Positions 16,248-24,029 of a DNA stretch of 45,188 nt are shown here, piece by piece. The DNA is from Bacteroidaceae bacterium (lineage in GTDB: Bacteria > Bacteroidota > Bacteroidia > Bacteroidales > Bacteroidaceae). Location: the NCBI GenBank assembly GCA_017617235.1, contig JAFZWQ010000050.1, positions 1-45,188 of the forward strand. Direction: 5' to 3'. A program made the position numbers and the translations under genes. The notes under the pieces are model-generated. The model saw only the letters and a program-made list of their open reading frames with translations, was not told where the DNA came from and ran no database searches. Numbering within the stretch: the first letter of the stretch is position 1; every line of letters begins with the position of its first letter.

Positions 16248-17279
16248 TCAGCTTTCAATTTTCAATATGAACTCGTCCCACTCTTTAGCTCCACCTTTGT
16301 GGCCGAACACCTTCTGGTAAAGCCTACTGCGCACGGTGCTGATGGTGCTGACATCGCGGAATAGTATATTAGCGATATCCTTTGGGGCAATGCGCAGTTT
16401 GATGAGCAGGCAGACCTGATATTCCAACTCCGACATACGGTAAAGACTTCGTAGTTTACTTGTGAAGCCTGGATAGACCAGCTTCAACTGTCGTTCCACT
16501 TCTTCCCAATCTTCCTCTTTTAGGTGCTCTCCGTTGGCGATGCGTTTGTGCAGAAAGGCGTATTCGTCGGAAACGAAGAAGGCCTGCTCCACCTCCATCA
16601 TGGCTTGCCGTATGGGTTGCGGTCGCGTGTCGTGCTCCTCTTGAATCTGTTGGAGTTGCCGTTGGAGGCGGCGTTTGCTTCGCTGACTGGCAAAGGCCCT
16701 CTGTGCCAGAATCATCAACACGAATACAAGACCCAATAGAGTATAGACGAATTGGTGGATGGTGCTTTCCTGTTGCCGTTCAATGGAGGAAAGCACATAA
16801 TGTCGGACTTCCGATTCGCCTTTCGAATCCAGTTCGCTTGCTATCAGGTCGCGCATCTCCGCACCCCACTCTTGTGTCATCTTATCATCGCGCACCCAGG
16901 TGTTTCGTACGCCGTTCTTCTGAATGATGATAGTGGAGTCGTTGATGATAGTAAGGGGATGAGGGTCGCCGTCTTCCAGGTACAGGATATCGTTTCTGCC
17001 CTTGTTTATCAGCGTTACTTCGCATTTTTCGAGAGGGAGCACAACCATACTGCCACCTGTAACGGACAGACGGCATTTGTAGGTCATGCTGTCACCGTCG
17101 AATATTCGGCAGAATATATTTCCGTTCTCCGTGGGATAGTCCCATGTCTCTCCTGTGGGGAACTCCCCATGGCGCGCTGTCCATACGCCTTGAAGTAGGA
17201 ATTCCTTTTGTTTCTTCTCCACTTTGCTGCATCCCAATAGCAGCGAACACATCGATAGAATAAACAGTATCTTTTTCAT
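16248..17279 (-). CDS. Membrane-tethered HTH (LuxR-like) regulator with exported sensor domain
   Basis: A 343-residue protein with an unusual order: lipoprotein-type signal MKKILFILSMCSLLLGC (Cys 17), an exported beta-rich domain (about 25-130) with three cysteines (about 57, 69, 86), a linker helix, one transmembrane helix (about 176-196, FVYTLLGLVFVLMILAQRAF), a basic coiled region (RSKRRLQRQLQQIQEEH) and a cytoplasmic helix-turn-helix (about 281-340, MSELEYQVCLLIKLRIAPKD then IANILFRDVSTISTVRSRLY). That makes a one-component transmembrane transcription factor. It heads the operon with the TlpA-like gene and its own promoter carries TTTGCA boxes, so autoregulation is likely. The ligand is unknown; the cysteines and the TlpA partner would suit redox sensing. 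The C-terminal codons (ILKIES) lie in AT-rich repeat-like sequence. Confidence 0.85.
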   Translation of the reverse strand: MKKILFILSMCSLLLGCSKVEKKQKEFLLQGVWTARHGEFPTGETWDYPTENGNIFCRIFDGDSMTYKCRLSVTGGSMVVLPLEKCEVTLINKGRNDILYLEDGDPHPLTIINDSTIIIQKNGVRNTWVRDDKMTQEWGAEMRDLIASELDSKGESEVRHYVLSSIERQQESTIHQFVYTLLGLVFVLMILAQRAFASQRSKRRLQRQLQQIQEEHDTRPQPIRQAMMEVEQAFFVSDEYAFLHKRIANGEHLKEEDWEEVERQLKLVYPGFTSKLRSLYRMSELEYQVCLLIKLRIAPKDIANILFRDVSTISTVRSRLYQKVFGHKGGAKEWDEFILKIES

Positions 17280-17298
17280 CTTTCCAGTTTTTCGTTTG

Positions 17299-17330
17299 CA
17301 AACATACTATAATAACGTAAAGAGACCAAT
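17299..17330 (-). promoter_or_regulatory. Promoter of the HTH regulator/tlpA unit
   Basis: On the minus strand ATTG (17327-17330, weak -33), 20 bases, TATGTTTG (17299-17306, full -7 match). Transcription would start near 17293, 14 bases before the ATG at 17279. Confidence 0.68.
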
Positions 17331-17338
17331 ATTCAGTA

Positions 17339-17355
17339 TTTGCATTTTGTTTGCA
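17339..17355 (-). promoter_or_regulatory. Two TTTGCA operator boxes, 11-bp period
   Basis: TTTGCA at 17339 and 17350. The first box begins 33 bp from the outer edge of the -7 box, exactly as at 15119-15197. A third TTTGCA within the palindrome GTTTGCAAAC (17294-17303) overlaps the -7 box and could serve for repression. Confidence 0.7.
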
Positions 17356-17394
17356 TCGTTGCTTCCTTGTGAACAGGACGGGGAGAGCTGGATA

Positions 17395-17712
17395 ATGCGG
17401 CGTTTAGGGGAGGGGGACGTGGGGATATGCGGACGACGACGTGTAATTATGGGGGCAACGACGTGTAGTTAGGAGGGTGACGGTGTGTGGATATGGGGGC
17501 AGTGAAGTGTAGTTGTGAGGAGGGTGACGTGTCGCAGGGCGTGTAAGACGCGCGTCTTACACGTGAAAGACGCGCATCTTTCAGCATAAAGACGCGCGTC
17601 TTGCAGGACAAACATCACCAAGCGGCCTCTCATGGAACAGCAAGCAGGCTGTCAAGGGACAGCAAGTGGCCTGAAAAGGGGCACTAGGCGGCCTGAAAAG
17701 GAACACGAAGCG
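17395..17712. repeat. Repeat-filled intergenic region upstream of polA
   Basis: The 628-base gap between the regulator and polA has no credible gene. It holds three kinds of repeat. First, degenerate 22-bp G-rich units at 17436-17457, 17458-17479, 17480-17501 and 17502-17526 (core ACGACGTGTAATTATGGGGG). Second, three palindromes built on AAGACGCGCGTCTT: 17541-17562 (22 bp, perfect), 17564-17583 (one mismatch) and 17589-17602. Third, degenerate 22-23 bp units at 17634-17656, 17657-17678 and 17679-17700 (core GACAGCAAGTGGCCTGAAAA). Confidence 0.75.
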
Positions 17713-17855
17713 TCGAGCGCAGGATTACTTGCTTTTTTGCTCACTTATTCTTGCTCCATTGTATTACGCAAGCGTTGCCGAGCAACGATTACGTAACTTT
17801 GACCTGCCGTCGAAGATACTTTCGTTCGGAAATGAAAAGAAAAACAGGCTTTTCT

Positions 17856-17886
17856 TTTGCATTTCGCTCACTTAATCGTATCTTTG
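17856..17886 (+). promoter_or_regulatory. Bacteroidetes promoter of polA
   Basis: TTTG (17856-17859), 19 bases, TATCTTTG (17879-17886): full consensus. Transcription would start near 17893, 15 bases before the ATG. Bases 17862-17886 are identical to the frdC promoter (1397-1421, minus). A partial relative, TTTTGCTCACTTATTC, lies at about 17736-17751. Confidence 0.8.
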
Positions 17887-17907
17887 ACTTCGTAAAACGA
17901 AGAAATC

Positions 17908-20721
17908 ATGGAAAAACTGTTCCTGCTGGATGCATACGCACTCATTTATCGCGCCTATTACGCCTTCATCAAGAACCCTCGAATCAACTCGAAGGGTCTG
18001 AACACATCTGCCATCATGGGCTTTGTGAACACGCTGGAGGAGGTGCTCGAGAAGGAGCATCCAACGCATATCGGTGTGGCCTTTGACCCTTCGGGACCTA
18101 CTTTCCGTCACGAGGCCTATCCTGAATACAAGGCCCAGCGCGAAGAGACGCCAGAGGCCATTCGAACCGCTGTACCTTATATTAAGAAGATTCTGGCGGC
18201 CTATCGCATCCCTGTCCTCGAGACACCTGGATTCGAGGCAGACGATGTAATCGGCACGCTGTCCACCCAAGCCGATGCAGCCGGCATTCCCACCTTTATG
18301 ATGACGCCCGATAAGGACTACGCCCAGTTGGTGACGGAGAACATCCGCATGTACCGACCCAGCTTGGGAAAACAGGAAGCCGAGATACTGGGCCCTGCTG
18401 AGGTGAAAGCCAAATACGGGCTTACGGATTGCCGTCAGGTCATCGACATGCTGGGCCTGATGGGCGATGCGGCGGACAACATCCCAGGTTGTCCTGGGGT
18501 GGGGGAGAAGACGGCCCAGAAGCTCATCCAGCAATTCGGCAGCGTGGAAAGCCTGCTGGAGCGGACAGGTGAGCTGAAAGGCGCCATACAGCAGAAAGTG
18601 GAGGAAAACCGCGAACAGATACAGTTCTCGAAATGGCTGGCCACCATCAAGACGGACGTGCCCATACAGTTGGATATGGAAGCCCTGAAGAAGGAAGAGC
18701 CCGACCTGGATGCCCTGCGACAGTTGTACGAGGAACTGGAGTTCCGTGCCTTGCTGGCGAAGCGCACAGAGCGCGCAGAGAAGACAGAAGTCACAGAGAA
18801 AAAGAAGGTGGAGAAGCCCCAAACCGGGCAGCTCGACCTCTTCGGATTTGACACAGACAGCACAGAGCACACAAAGGAGACAGAGGGCACAGAGACGTTG
18901 TTCACATCGAGACAAACGTGGAAGGACCTGAATCCCGATTATCAGCTGGTAGATACGCCAGAAGGCATGAATGCCCTGCGCGACACCCTGCTGGGGGCAG
19001 AGGCCATCTGTCTGGACACCGAAACCACCAGTGCGGAAAGCATGCGAGCCCGTCTCGTGGGCCTCTCGTTTGCCATTCGCGAGGGTCAAGCCTGGTACGT
19101 GCCTGTTCCCCAGAGCCGCGAAGGAGCGAGTAGGGTAGTGGAGGTGTTCCGCCCCGTCTATGAGTCTGGCATTCAGAAGATTGGACAAAACCTGAAATAC
19201 GACCTCATGGTGCTGCAGAACTACGGCATCCAACTGCAAGGCCCTATGGTGGACACCATGATTGCCCACTACCTCATCAGCCCCGAACTGCACCACGGAA
19301 TGGACTATATGGCAGAAACCCTGCTCGACTACCAGACCATCCACATCGAGGAACTGATAGGGCCCAAGGGCAAGAAGCAGAAGTCGATGGCAGACCTCGC
19401 ACCAGAGGAAGTGTACATCTATGCCTGCGAGGATGCCGATGTGACCCTTCGCCTGTGGAATGTCCTGCGTCCCCGACTGACGGAACTGGGCTGCGACAGC
19501 CTGTTCTACGACATCGAAATGCCCCTGATGCCCGTGCTGGCCTATATGGAACGAAACGGAGTGCGCGTCGATACCGAAGGCCTTCGCGAAACCAGTCGCC
19601 TCTTCACAGAGCGCATGACGCAAATCGAGGACGAAGTGCACCAGTTGACAGGTGTTCCCGACCTGAACATCTCGTCGCCGAAACAGGTGGGCGAGGTGCT
19701 CTTCGAGCGACTGAAAATCGTTGACAAAGCCAAGAAGACGAAGACGGGACAGTATGTTACCAGCGAAGAGATACTGGAATCGTTGCGTTCCAAACACCCC
19801 GCTGTCGAGAAGATTCTGGCCTATCGCGGCCTGAAGAAACTGCTGAGCACCTACATCGACGCGCTGCCCCTGCTCATCAACCCCCAGACGGGACACATCC
19901 ACACGTCGTTCAACCAGACCGTTGCCGCCACAGGGCGCCTATCGAGCAGCAATCCCAACCTGCAGAACATCCCTGTTCGCGACGCTGAAGGCAAGGAAGT
20001 CCGCAAGGCCTTCATCCCAGAACCCGGACAGGAGTTCTTCTCTGCCGACTACAGCCAAATCGAACTGCGCATCATGGCCCACCTGAGCCAGGATCCAGCC
20101 CTCATCGAAGCCTTCCGCTCTGGTCACGACATCCACGCCGCCACAGCAGCCAAAATCTTCCATAAGGCCATAGAAGAGGTCACTAGCGACGAACGTCGGA
20201 AGGCCAAGACGGCCAACTTCGGCATCATCTACGGCATCAGCGCCTTTGGACTTGCCGAACGCATCGGCTGCAGTCGCACAGAGGCCAAGGAACTCATCGA
20301 CGGATACTTCGTCACCTATCCCAAAGTAAAGGAATACATGAACCGCAGCATACAGATGGCTCGCGACAGAGGCTACACGGAGACCCTGTTCCATCGTCGT
20401 TTGGTGCTGCCCGACATCAACAGTCGCAATGCCGTAGTTCGCGGTTATGCCGAGCGCAACGCCATCAACGCCCCGATTCAGGGCACCGCTGCCGACATCA
20501 TCAAGATAGCAATGGTACGCGTCTATCGTCGCCTCATGAGCGAGGGATTCCAAAGCAAGATGATTCTGCAGGTACACGACGAACTGAACTTCACCGTCGT
20601 ACCCGAAGAGAAGGAACGCCTGCAGCAGATGGTCATCGAGGAGATGCAAGCCGCCTGTCAGCTCAGCGTGCCTCTGGTGGCCGACTGCGGCTGGGGCACC
20701 AACTGGTTGGAAGCACACTAG
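17908..20721 (+). CDS. polA: DNA polymerase I
   Basis: PolA fills gaps and removes RNA primers in replication and repair. The 937-residue product has all three domains. The 5' nuclease (about 1-280) shows LLDAYALIYRAYYAF and GDAADNIPGCPGVGEKTA. The 3'-5' exonuclease (about 350-540) has the acidic residues intact: ICLDTETTS, IGQNLKYDLMVLQ and YACEDADVTLRLW; it therefore looks proofreading-competent, unlike some bacterial PolA. The polymerase (about 560-937) has motif A (YSQIELRIMAHLS), the O-helix region (RRKAKTANFGIIYGIS) and motif C (QVHDELNF). The linker between the nuclease domains (about 286-330) is longer than usual and consists of two 9-bp repeat arrays encoding (x-T-E)n triplets. Confidence 0.97.
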   Translation: MEKLFLLDAYALIYRAYYAFIKNPRINSKGLNTSAIMGFVNTLEEVLEKEHPTHIGVAFDPSGPTFRHEAYPEYKAQREETPEAIRTAVPYIKKILAAYRIPVLETPGFEADDVIGTLSTQADAAGIPTFMMTPDKDYAQLVTENIRMYRPSLGKQEAEILGPAEVKAKYGLTDCRQVIDMLGLMGDAADNIPGCPGVGEKTAQKLIQQFGSVESLLERTGELKGAIQQKVEENREQIQFSKWLATIKTDVPIQLDMEALKKEEPDLDALRQLYEELEFRALLAKRTERAEKTEVTEKKKVEKPQTGQLDLFGFDTDSTEHTKETEGTETLFTSRQTWKDLNPDYQLVDTPEGMNALRDTLLGAEAICLDTETTSAESMRARLVGLSFAIREGQAWYVPVPQSREGASRVVEVFRPVYESGIQKIGQNLKYDLMVLQNYGIQLQGPMVDTMIAHYLISPELHHGMDYMAETLLDYQTIHIEELIGPKGKKQKSMADLAPEEVYIYACEDADVTLRLWNVLRPRLTELGCDSLFYDIEMPLMPVLAYMERNGVRVDTEGLRETSRLFTERMTQIEDEVHQLTGVPDLNISSPKQVGEVLFERLKIVDKAKKTKTGQYVTSEEILESLRSKHPAVEKILAYRGLKKLLSTYIDALPLLINPQTGHIHTSFNQTVAATGRLSSSNPNLQNIPVRDAEGKEVRKAFIPEPGQEFFSADYSQIELRIMAHLSQDPALIEAFRSGHDIHAATAAKIFHKAIEEVTSDERRKAKTANFGIIYGISAFGLAERIGCSRTEAKELIDGYFVTYPKVKEYMNRSIQMARDRGYTETLFHRRLVLPDINSRNAVVRGYAERNAINAPIQGTAADIIKIAMVRVYRRLMSEGFQSKMILQVHDELNFTVVPEEKERLQQMVIEEMQAACQLSVPLVADCGWGTNWLEAH
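18763..18798 (+). repeat. 9-bp repeat array 1 in the polA linker
   Basis: Four units CGCACAGAG, CGCGCAGAG, AAGACAGAA and GTCACAGAG in frame, encoding RTE, RAE, KTE, VTE (residues about 286-297). Confidence 0.75.
18853..18897 (+). repeat. 9-bp repeat array 2 in the polA linker
   Basis: Five units of the same ACAGAGxxx family (for example ACAGAGCAC, ACAAAGGAG, ACAGAGGGC), encoding TDS, TEH, TKE, TEG, TET (residues about 316-330). Confidence 0.75.
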
Positions 20722-20723
20722 CT

Positions 20724-20762
20724 AAATGAAAAATTAAAAATGAAAAGTTAAAAATTAAAAGG
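20724..20762. repeat. AT-rich 7-bp-period repeat between polA and the GH27 gene
   Basis: Repeated AAAAATT/AAAAATG/AAAAGTT heptamers. Most of this stretch matches the right arm of the inverted repeat inside the methyltransferase gene (44114-44145), read on the opposite strand. Confidence 0.7.
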
Positions 20763-20770
20763 TTAATGCT

Positions 20771-22369
20771 ATGAAACGTCTAATGCTTTACGTGACAATT
20801 GTTCACTTCTCACTTTTCGTTTTTCAATTAACTGCGAAAGCACAGTTGGGTCCCACCATGGGCTGGAGTTCGTGGAACACATTTGCCCTGAACATTAACG
20901 AGGAGCTCATCAAGGGTCAGGCCGATGCTATGGCCAAGAGTGGGTTGAAGGATGCTGGCTATCAGTTCATTAACATCGACGACGGTTATTGGGACGGACG
21001 TGGCGAGGACGGTCACCTGCGCCTGAATACCAAGCTGTTCCCATCGGGCATGCGTTCGTTGGTCGACTACATCCATTCGCTGGGCCTGAAGGCTGGCATC
21101 TATAGCGATGCTGGCGACAACACCTGCGGTTCGGGCAATCGTCATGCGTGGGGAATCGGCGTTGGCTTTGCCGGACATGAGGACCAAGACTGTAAGCTGT
21201 ACTTCATTGATTGGGACTTCGACTTCATCAAGGTCGATTACTGTGGTGGCGCCCACATGAAGCTGGACGAACAGGAGCAGTACACCAAGATTTCCAACGC
21301 CATCAAGAACTGCGGCAAGCCTGGCATCGTCTATAATATGTGCCGCTGGGCCTATCCAGGCACCTGGAGTGCTGATGTGGCTGACTCGTGGCGCACCACA
21401 GGCGACATCTACGATGCTTGGAGGTCGGTTCGCGGCATTCTGGCAGAAAACCTGTACCTCGCTGCCTACTGCAAGCCCGGTCACTACAACGATATGGACA
21501 TGTTGGAGGTGGGCCGTTCCATGAGTCAGACCGAGGACGAGACGCACTTCGGCATGTGGTGCATCATGAACTCGCCCTTGCTCATCGGCTGCGACATGCG
21601 CAACATCCGCAAGGAACCTCTCGAATTGATGAAAAACGCCGATCTCATCGGTATAAATCAGGATAAGACCTTCCAGCAGGCCTATCTGGTGAAGCGCACC
21701 AACGATTGCTACATCCTGACGCGAGACATCGAGAAACTGCAGGGCACAAAGCGCGTCTTTGCCATCTATAATCCTACGGACGAGCCTCGCTATGTAACGG
21801 TGAACTTCCGCGACATCGAGCTGGAGGGTAGTGTGCAGCTGCGTGATTGCTTTGCCCAGCGCGAGATTGGCACCTTTGCCACAGGTTTCCAGGTAACGGT
21901 TCCTGCCCATGGAACACGCATCTACAAGGCTACTGGCGAAAAACGCATCGAGCGCATCCGCTACGAAGCAGAGACAGCTTTCATCAGCGACTATCAGGAG
22001 ATTCGCAACAATCAGGCCGAGAAGACGGGAATCTATGTTGCCAACAACGTTTGCTCGTCGGGCTACAAGGCCTGCTGGCTGGGACAGAGCGAGAAGAACG
22101 ACTTGGTGTGGGATAACGTGTATGTCCAGAAGGGCGGTAAGCGCAATCTCACCATTGCTTACATGTCGGCTGAAGACCGCCAGATTACCGTCAGCGTGAA
22201 CGGTCAGAAGGTGCAGACGCTGACTGCCAACAGCGGCGACTGGGGCAGGGTAGGGCAGACCTCCATCCCCATCAAACTGAAGAAGGGGCGTAACACCATT
22301 CGCCTGTCCAATGCCGATGGCTGGATGCCGGACATCGACTATATCAACGTGGAGCCGTTGAAAAAATAA
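20771..22369 (+). CDS. GH27 alpha-galactosidase with C-terminal carbohydrate-binding module
   Basis: Exported glycoside hydrolase that removes terminal alpha-galactose (or alpha-N-acetylgalactosamine) from oligo- and polysaccharides. The 532-residue product starts with a signal peptide, then GPTMGWSSWNTF typical of GH27. The nucleophile Asp lies in DFIKVDYCGG (about 156) and the acid/base Asp in DSWRTTGDI (about 212), by analogy with characterised GH27 enzymes; GHYNDMDMLEVG is the conserved follow-up motif. Residues about 395-530 (IRYEAETAF ... GWMPDIDYINVEP) form a CBM6/CBM35-like beta-sandwich. The signal-peptide core (TIVHFSLFVFQLTAKA) is encoded by a stretch resembling the AT-rich 7-bp repeat. 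It lies 49 bases after polA with no promoter seen in between. Confidence 0.92.
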   Translation: MKRLMLYVTIVHFSLFVFQLTAKAQLGPTMGWSSWNTFALNINEELIKGQADAMAKSGLKDAGYQFINIDDGYWDGRGEDGHLRLNTKLFPSGMRSLVDYIHSLGLKAGIYSDAGDNTCGSGNRHAWGIGVGFAGHEDQDCKLYFIDWDFDFIKVDYCGGAHMKLDEQEQYTKISNAIKNCGKPGIVYNMCRWAYPGTWSADVADSWRTTGDIYDAWRSVRGILAENLYLAAYCKPGHYNDMDMLEVGRSMSQTEDETHFGMWCIMNSPLLIGCDMRNIRKEPLELMKNADLIGINQDKTFQQAYLVKRTNDCYILTRDIEKLQGTKRVFAIYNPTDEPRYVTVNFRDIELEGSVQLRDCFAQREIGTFATGFQVTVPAHGTRIYKATGEKRIERIRYEAETAFISDYQEIRNNQAEKTGIYVANNVCSSGYKACWLGQSEKNDLVWDNVYVQKGGKRNLTIAYMSAEDRQITVSVNGQKVQTLTANSGDWGRVGQTSIPIKLKKGRNTIRLSNADGWMPDIDYINVEPLKK

Positions 22370-22416
22370 GGAAAACAGGAACGCAAGCATACATCTTAAT
22401 CTAATACACACACATT

Positions 22417-23754
22417 ATGGACGTTAAACAAATTATGAACCGGCTGGAGGCCAAGCATCCAGGCGAGAAGGAATACCTGCAGGCTGTGCACGAGGTGCTG
22501 CTCAGCATCGAAGAGGTTTATAACCAGCACCCCGAGTTCGAAAAGGCCAAACTCATCGAGCGACTGGTGGAGCCCGAACGCATCATTACGTTCCGTGTGC
22601 CCTGGGTCGACGACAAGGGCGAGGTACAGGTGAATCTGGGCTATCGCGTGCAGTTCAACAGCGCCATTGGCCCCTACAAGGGCGGCCTGCGTTTCCACGC
22701 CTCTGTCAACCTCAGCATCCTGAAGTTCCTTGGCTTTGAGCAGACCTTCAAGAATGCCCTCACCACTTTACCCATGGGCGGTGGAAAGGGCGGCAGCGAC
22801 TTCTCGCCTCGTGGCAAGAGCGATGCGGAAGTGATGCGTTTCTGCCAAGCCTTCATGAACGAACTGTATCGCTACATCGGGCCGGAAATCGACGTGCCTG
22901 CTGGCGACATCGGTGTGGGAGCCCGCGAGGTGGGTTACCTCTTTGGACAGTACAAGAAGCTGACGCGCGACTGGAGCGGTGTCCTCACGGGCAAGGGCCT
23001 GGAATATGGCGGTTCGCTGGTGCGGCCCGAAGCTACTGGCTTTGGTGGTCTGTACTTCGTGAACGAAATGCTGCAGACCAAGGGAATCGACATCAAGGGC
23101 AAGACGGTGGCCATCAGCGGCTTTGGCAATGTGGCCTGGGGCGCTGCGACAAAGGCTACTCAGCTGGGAGCAAAGGTTGTCACCATCAGTGGCCCCGATG
23201 GCTATATCTATGACCCAGAGGGCATTAGCGGCGAGAAGATAGATTACATGCTGGAACTGCGTGCTTCGGGCAACGACGTCTGTCAGCCCTATGCCGACGA
23301 GTTCCCAGGTTCCACCTTCGTGCCCGACAAGCGTCCTTGGGAGGTGAAGTGCGACATCGCCCTGCCTTGTGCCACGCAGAACGAGCTGAATGGCGACGAT
23401 GCCCAGCAGCTCATCGCCAATGGCGTAACCTGTGTGGGCGAAATCTCTAACATGGGCTGTACGCCAGAGGCCATCGACGCCTTCGTAGCGGCAGAGATGC
23501 TCTATGCGCCAGGCAAGGCTGTGAATGCAGGCGGTGTAGCCACCAGCGGACTCGAAATGAGTCAGAACGCCATGCATCTTTCGTGGTCGGCAGAGGAAGT
23601 TGACCAGAAATTGCACCAAATCATGCATGCCATCCACGCCCAGTGTGTCCGCTACGGCAAGCAGCCTGACGGCTACATCAACTATGTCCGAGGCGCCAAC
23701 GTTGCAGGTTTCATGAAAGTGGCAAAGGCCATGATGGCCCAAGGCATCGTATAG
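22417..23754 (+). CDS. gdhA: NADP-type glutamate dehydrogenase
   Basis: Hexameric GDH that reductively aminates 2-oxoglutarate with ammonia to glutamate, the main ammonia-assimilation route in many Bacteroidales. The 445-residue length is that of the bacterial NADP-dependent class. Seen: the substrate-binding LPMGGGKGGSDFSP and FNSAIGPYKGGLRFH segments, PAGDIGVGAREVGYLFGQYK, the YGGSLVRPEATGFG region, the nucleotide-binding fingerprint VAISGFGNVAWGAA, and the C-terminal AGGVATSGLEMSQNA. It begins 47 bases after the GH27 gene. The cofactor preference is inferred from family length and similarity, not proven. No promoter or leader structure was recognised. Confidence 0.95.
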   Translation: MDVKQIMNRLEAKHPGEKEYLQAVHEVLLSIEEVYNQHPEFEKAKLIERLVEPERIITFRVPWVDDKGEVQVNLGYRVQFNSAIGPYKGGLRFHASVNLSILKFLGFEQTFKNALTTLPMGGGKGGSDFSPRGKSDAEVMRFCQAFMNELYRYIGPEIDVPAGDIGVGAREVGYLFGQYKKLTRDWSGVLTGKGLEYGGSLVRPEATGFGGLYFVNEMLQTKGIDIKGKTVAISGFGNVAWGAATKATQLGAKVVTISGPDGYIYDPEGISGEKIDYMLELRASGNDVCQPYADEFPGSTFVPDKRPWEVKCDIALPCATQNELNGDDAQQLIANGVTCVGEISNMGCTPEAIDAFVAAEMLYAPGKAVNAGGVATSGLEMSQNAMHLSWSAEEVDQKLHQIMHAIHAQCVRYGKQPDGYINYVRGANVAGFMKVAKAMMAQGIV

Positions 23755-23772
23755 ACTCTCACATGGGGTCCC

Positions 23773-23862
23773 AATCCTACCTACGGAGCGTTACTAATCC
23801 TACCCACGGAGCGTTACAACGCTAGGCGTCTAACGATGCGACGCTCCGCCCCTCGCGTTGGG
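23773..23862. repeat. Tandem and palindromic GC-rich repeats after gdhA
   Basis: Two tandem 23-bp units (23773-23795 and 23796-23818; 21 of 23 identical, core TACGGAGCGTTAC), then the palindrome AGCGTTACAACGCT (23810-23823) and further GCGACGCTCCG-type inverted pieces. The same palindrome and flanking CTACCC recur near the right end (44770-44835). Confidence 0.75.
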
Positions 23863-23949
23863 ACGCGGGTCGTTGTATCGAGATGAGGGAGGAAATGGAA
23901 AAGACTATGTGGACTGACGAAGGTGTAGGGTACTTTTTGAGGAGATTTC

Positions 23950-23980
23950 TTTGATAATAGTAACAAAACCATTAACTTTG
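23950..23980 (+). promoter_or_regulatory. Bacteroidetes promoter of the GH20 gene
   Basis: TTTG (23950-23953), 19 bases, TAACTTTG (23973-23980): full consensus. Transcription would start near 23987, about 43 bases before the ATG at 24030. Confidence 0.78.
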
Positions 23981-24029
23981 CCCATAATATAAACTTCCGG
24001 CTGTGGAAAATCGGTAAAACTGGCTGAAG

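Noticed and set aside
16703-17198. Plus-strand open frames opposite the HTH regulator
   Set aside because: Antisense shadows without motifs; the minus-strand protein has a coherent signal, membrane helix and HTH.
17552-17570. Second parS-like site (TTACACGTGAAAG)
   Set aside because: Only one half matches the consensus; it is part of the AAGACGCGCGTCTT palindrome cluster.
17395-17712. Possible CRISPR array
   Set aside because: The 22-bp units are degenerate and directly adjacent, with no constant repeat alternating with unique spacers, and no cas genes are nearby.
17872-19902. Long open frame (676 codons) on the minus strand opposite polA
   Set aside because: It is antisense to a clear PolA with all motifs; the translated sequence is low in recognisable motifs and rich in His/Gln/Leu as expected for an antisense shadow. 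Similar shadows opposite mnmG, ispB, the GH20 gene and parE were left out for the same reason.
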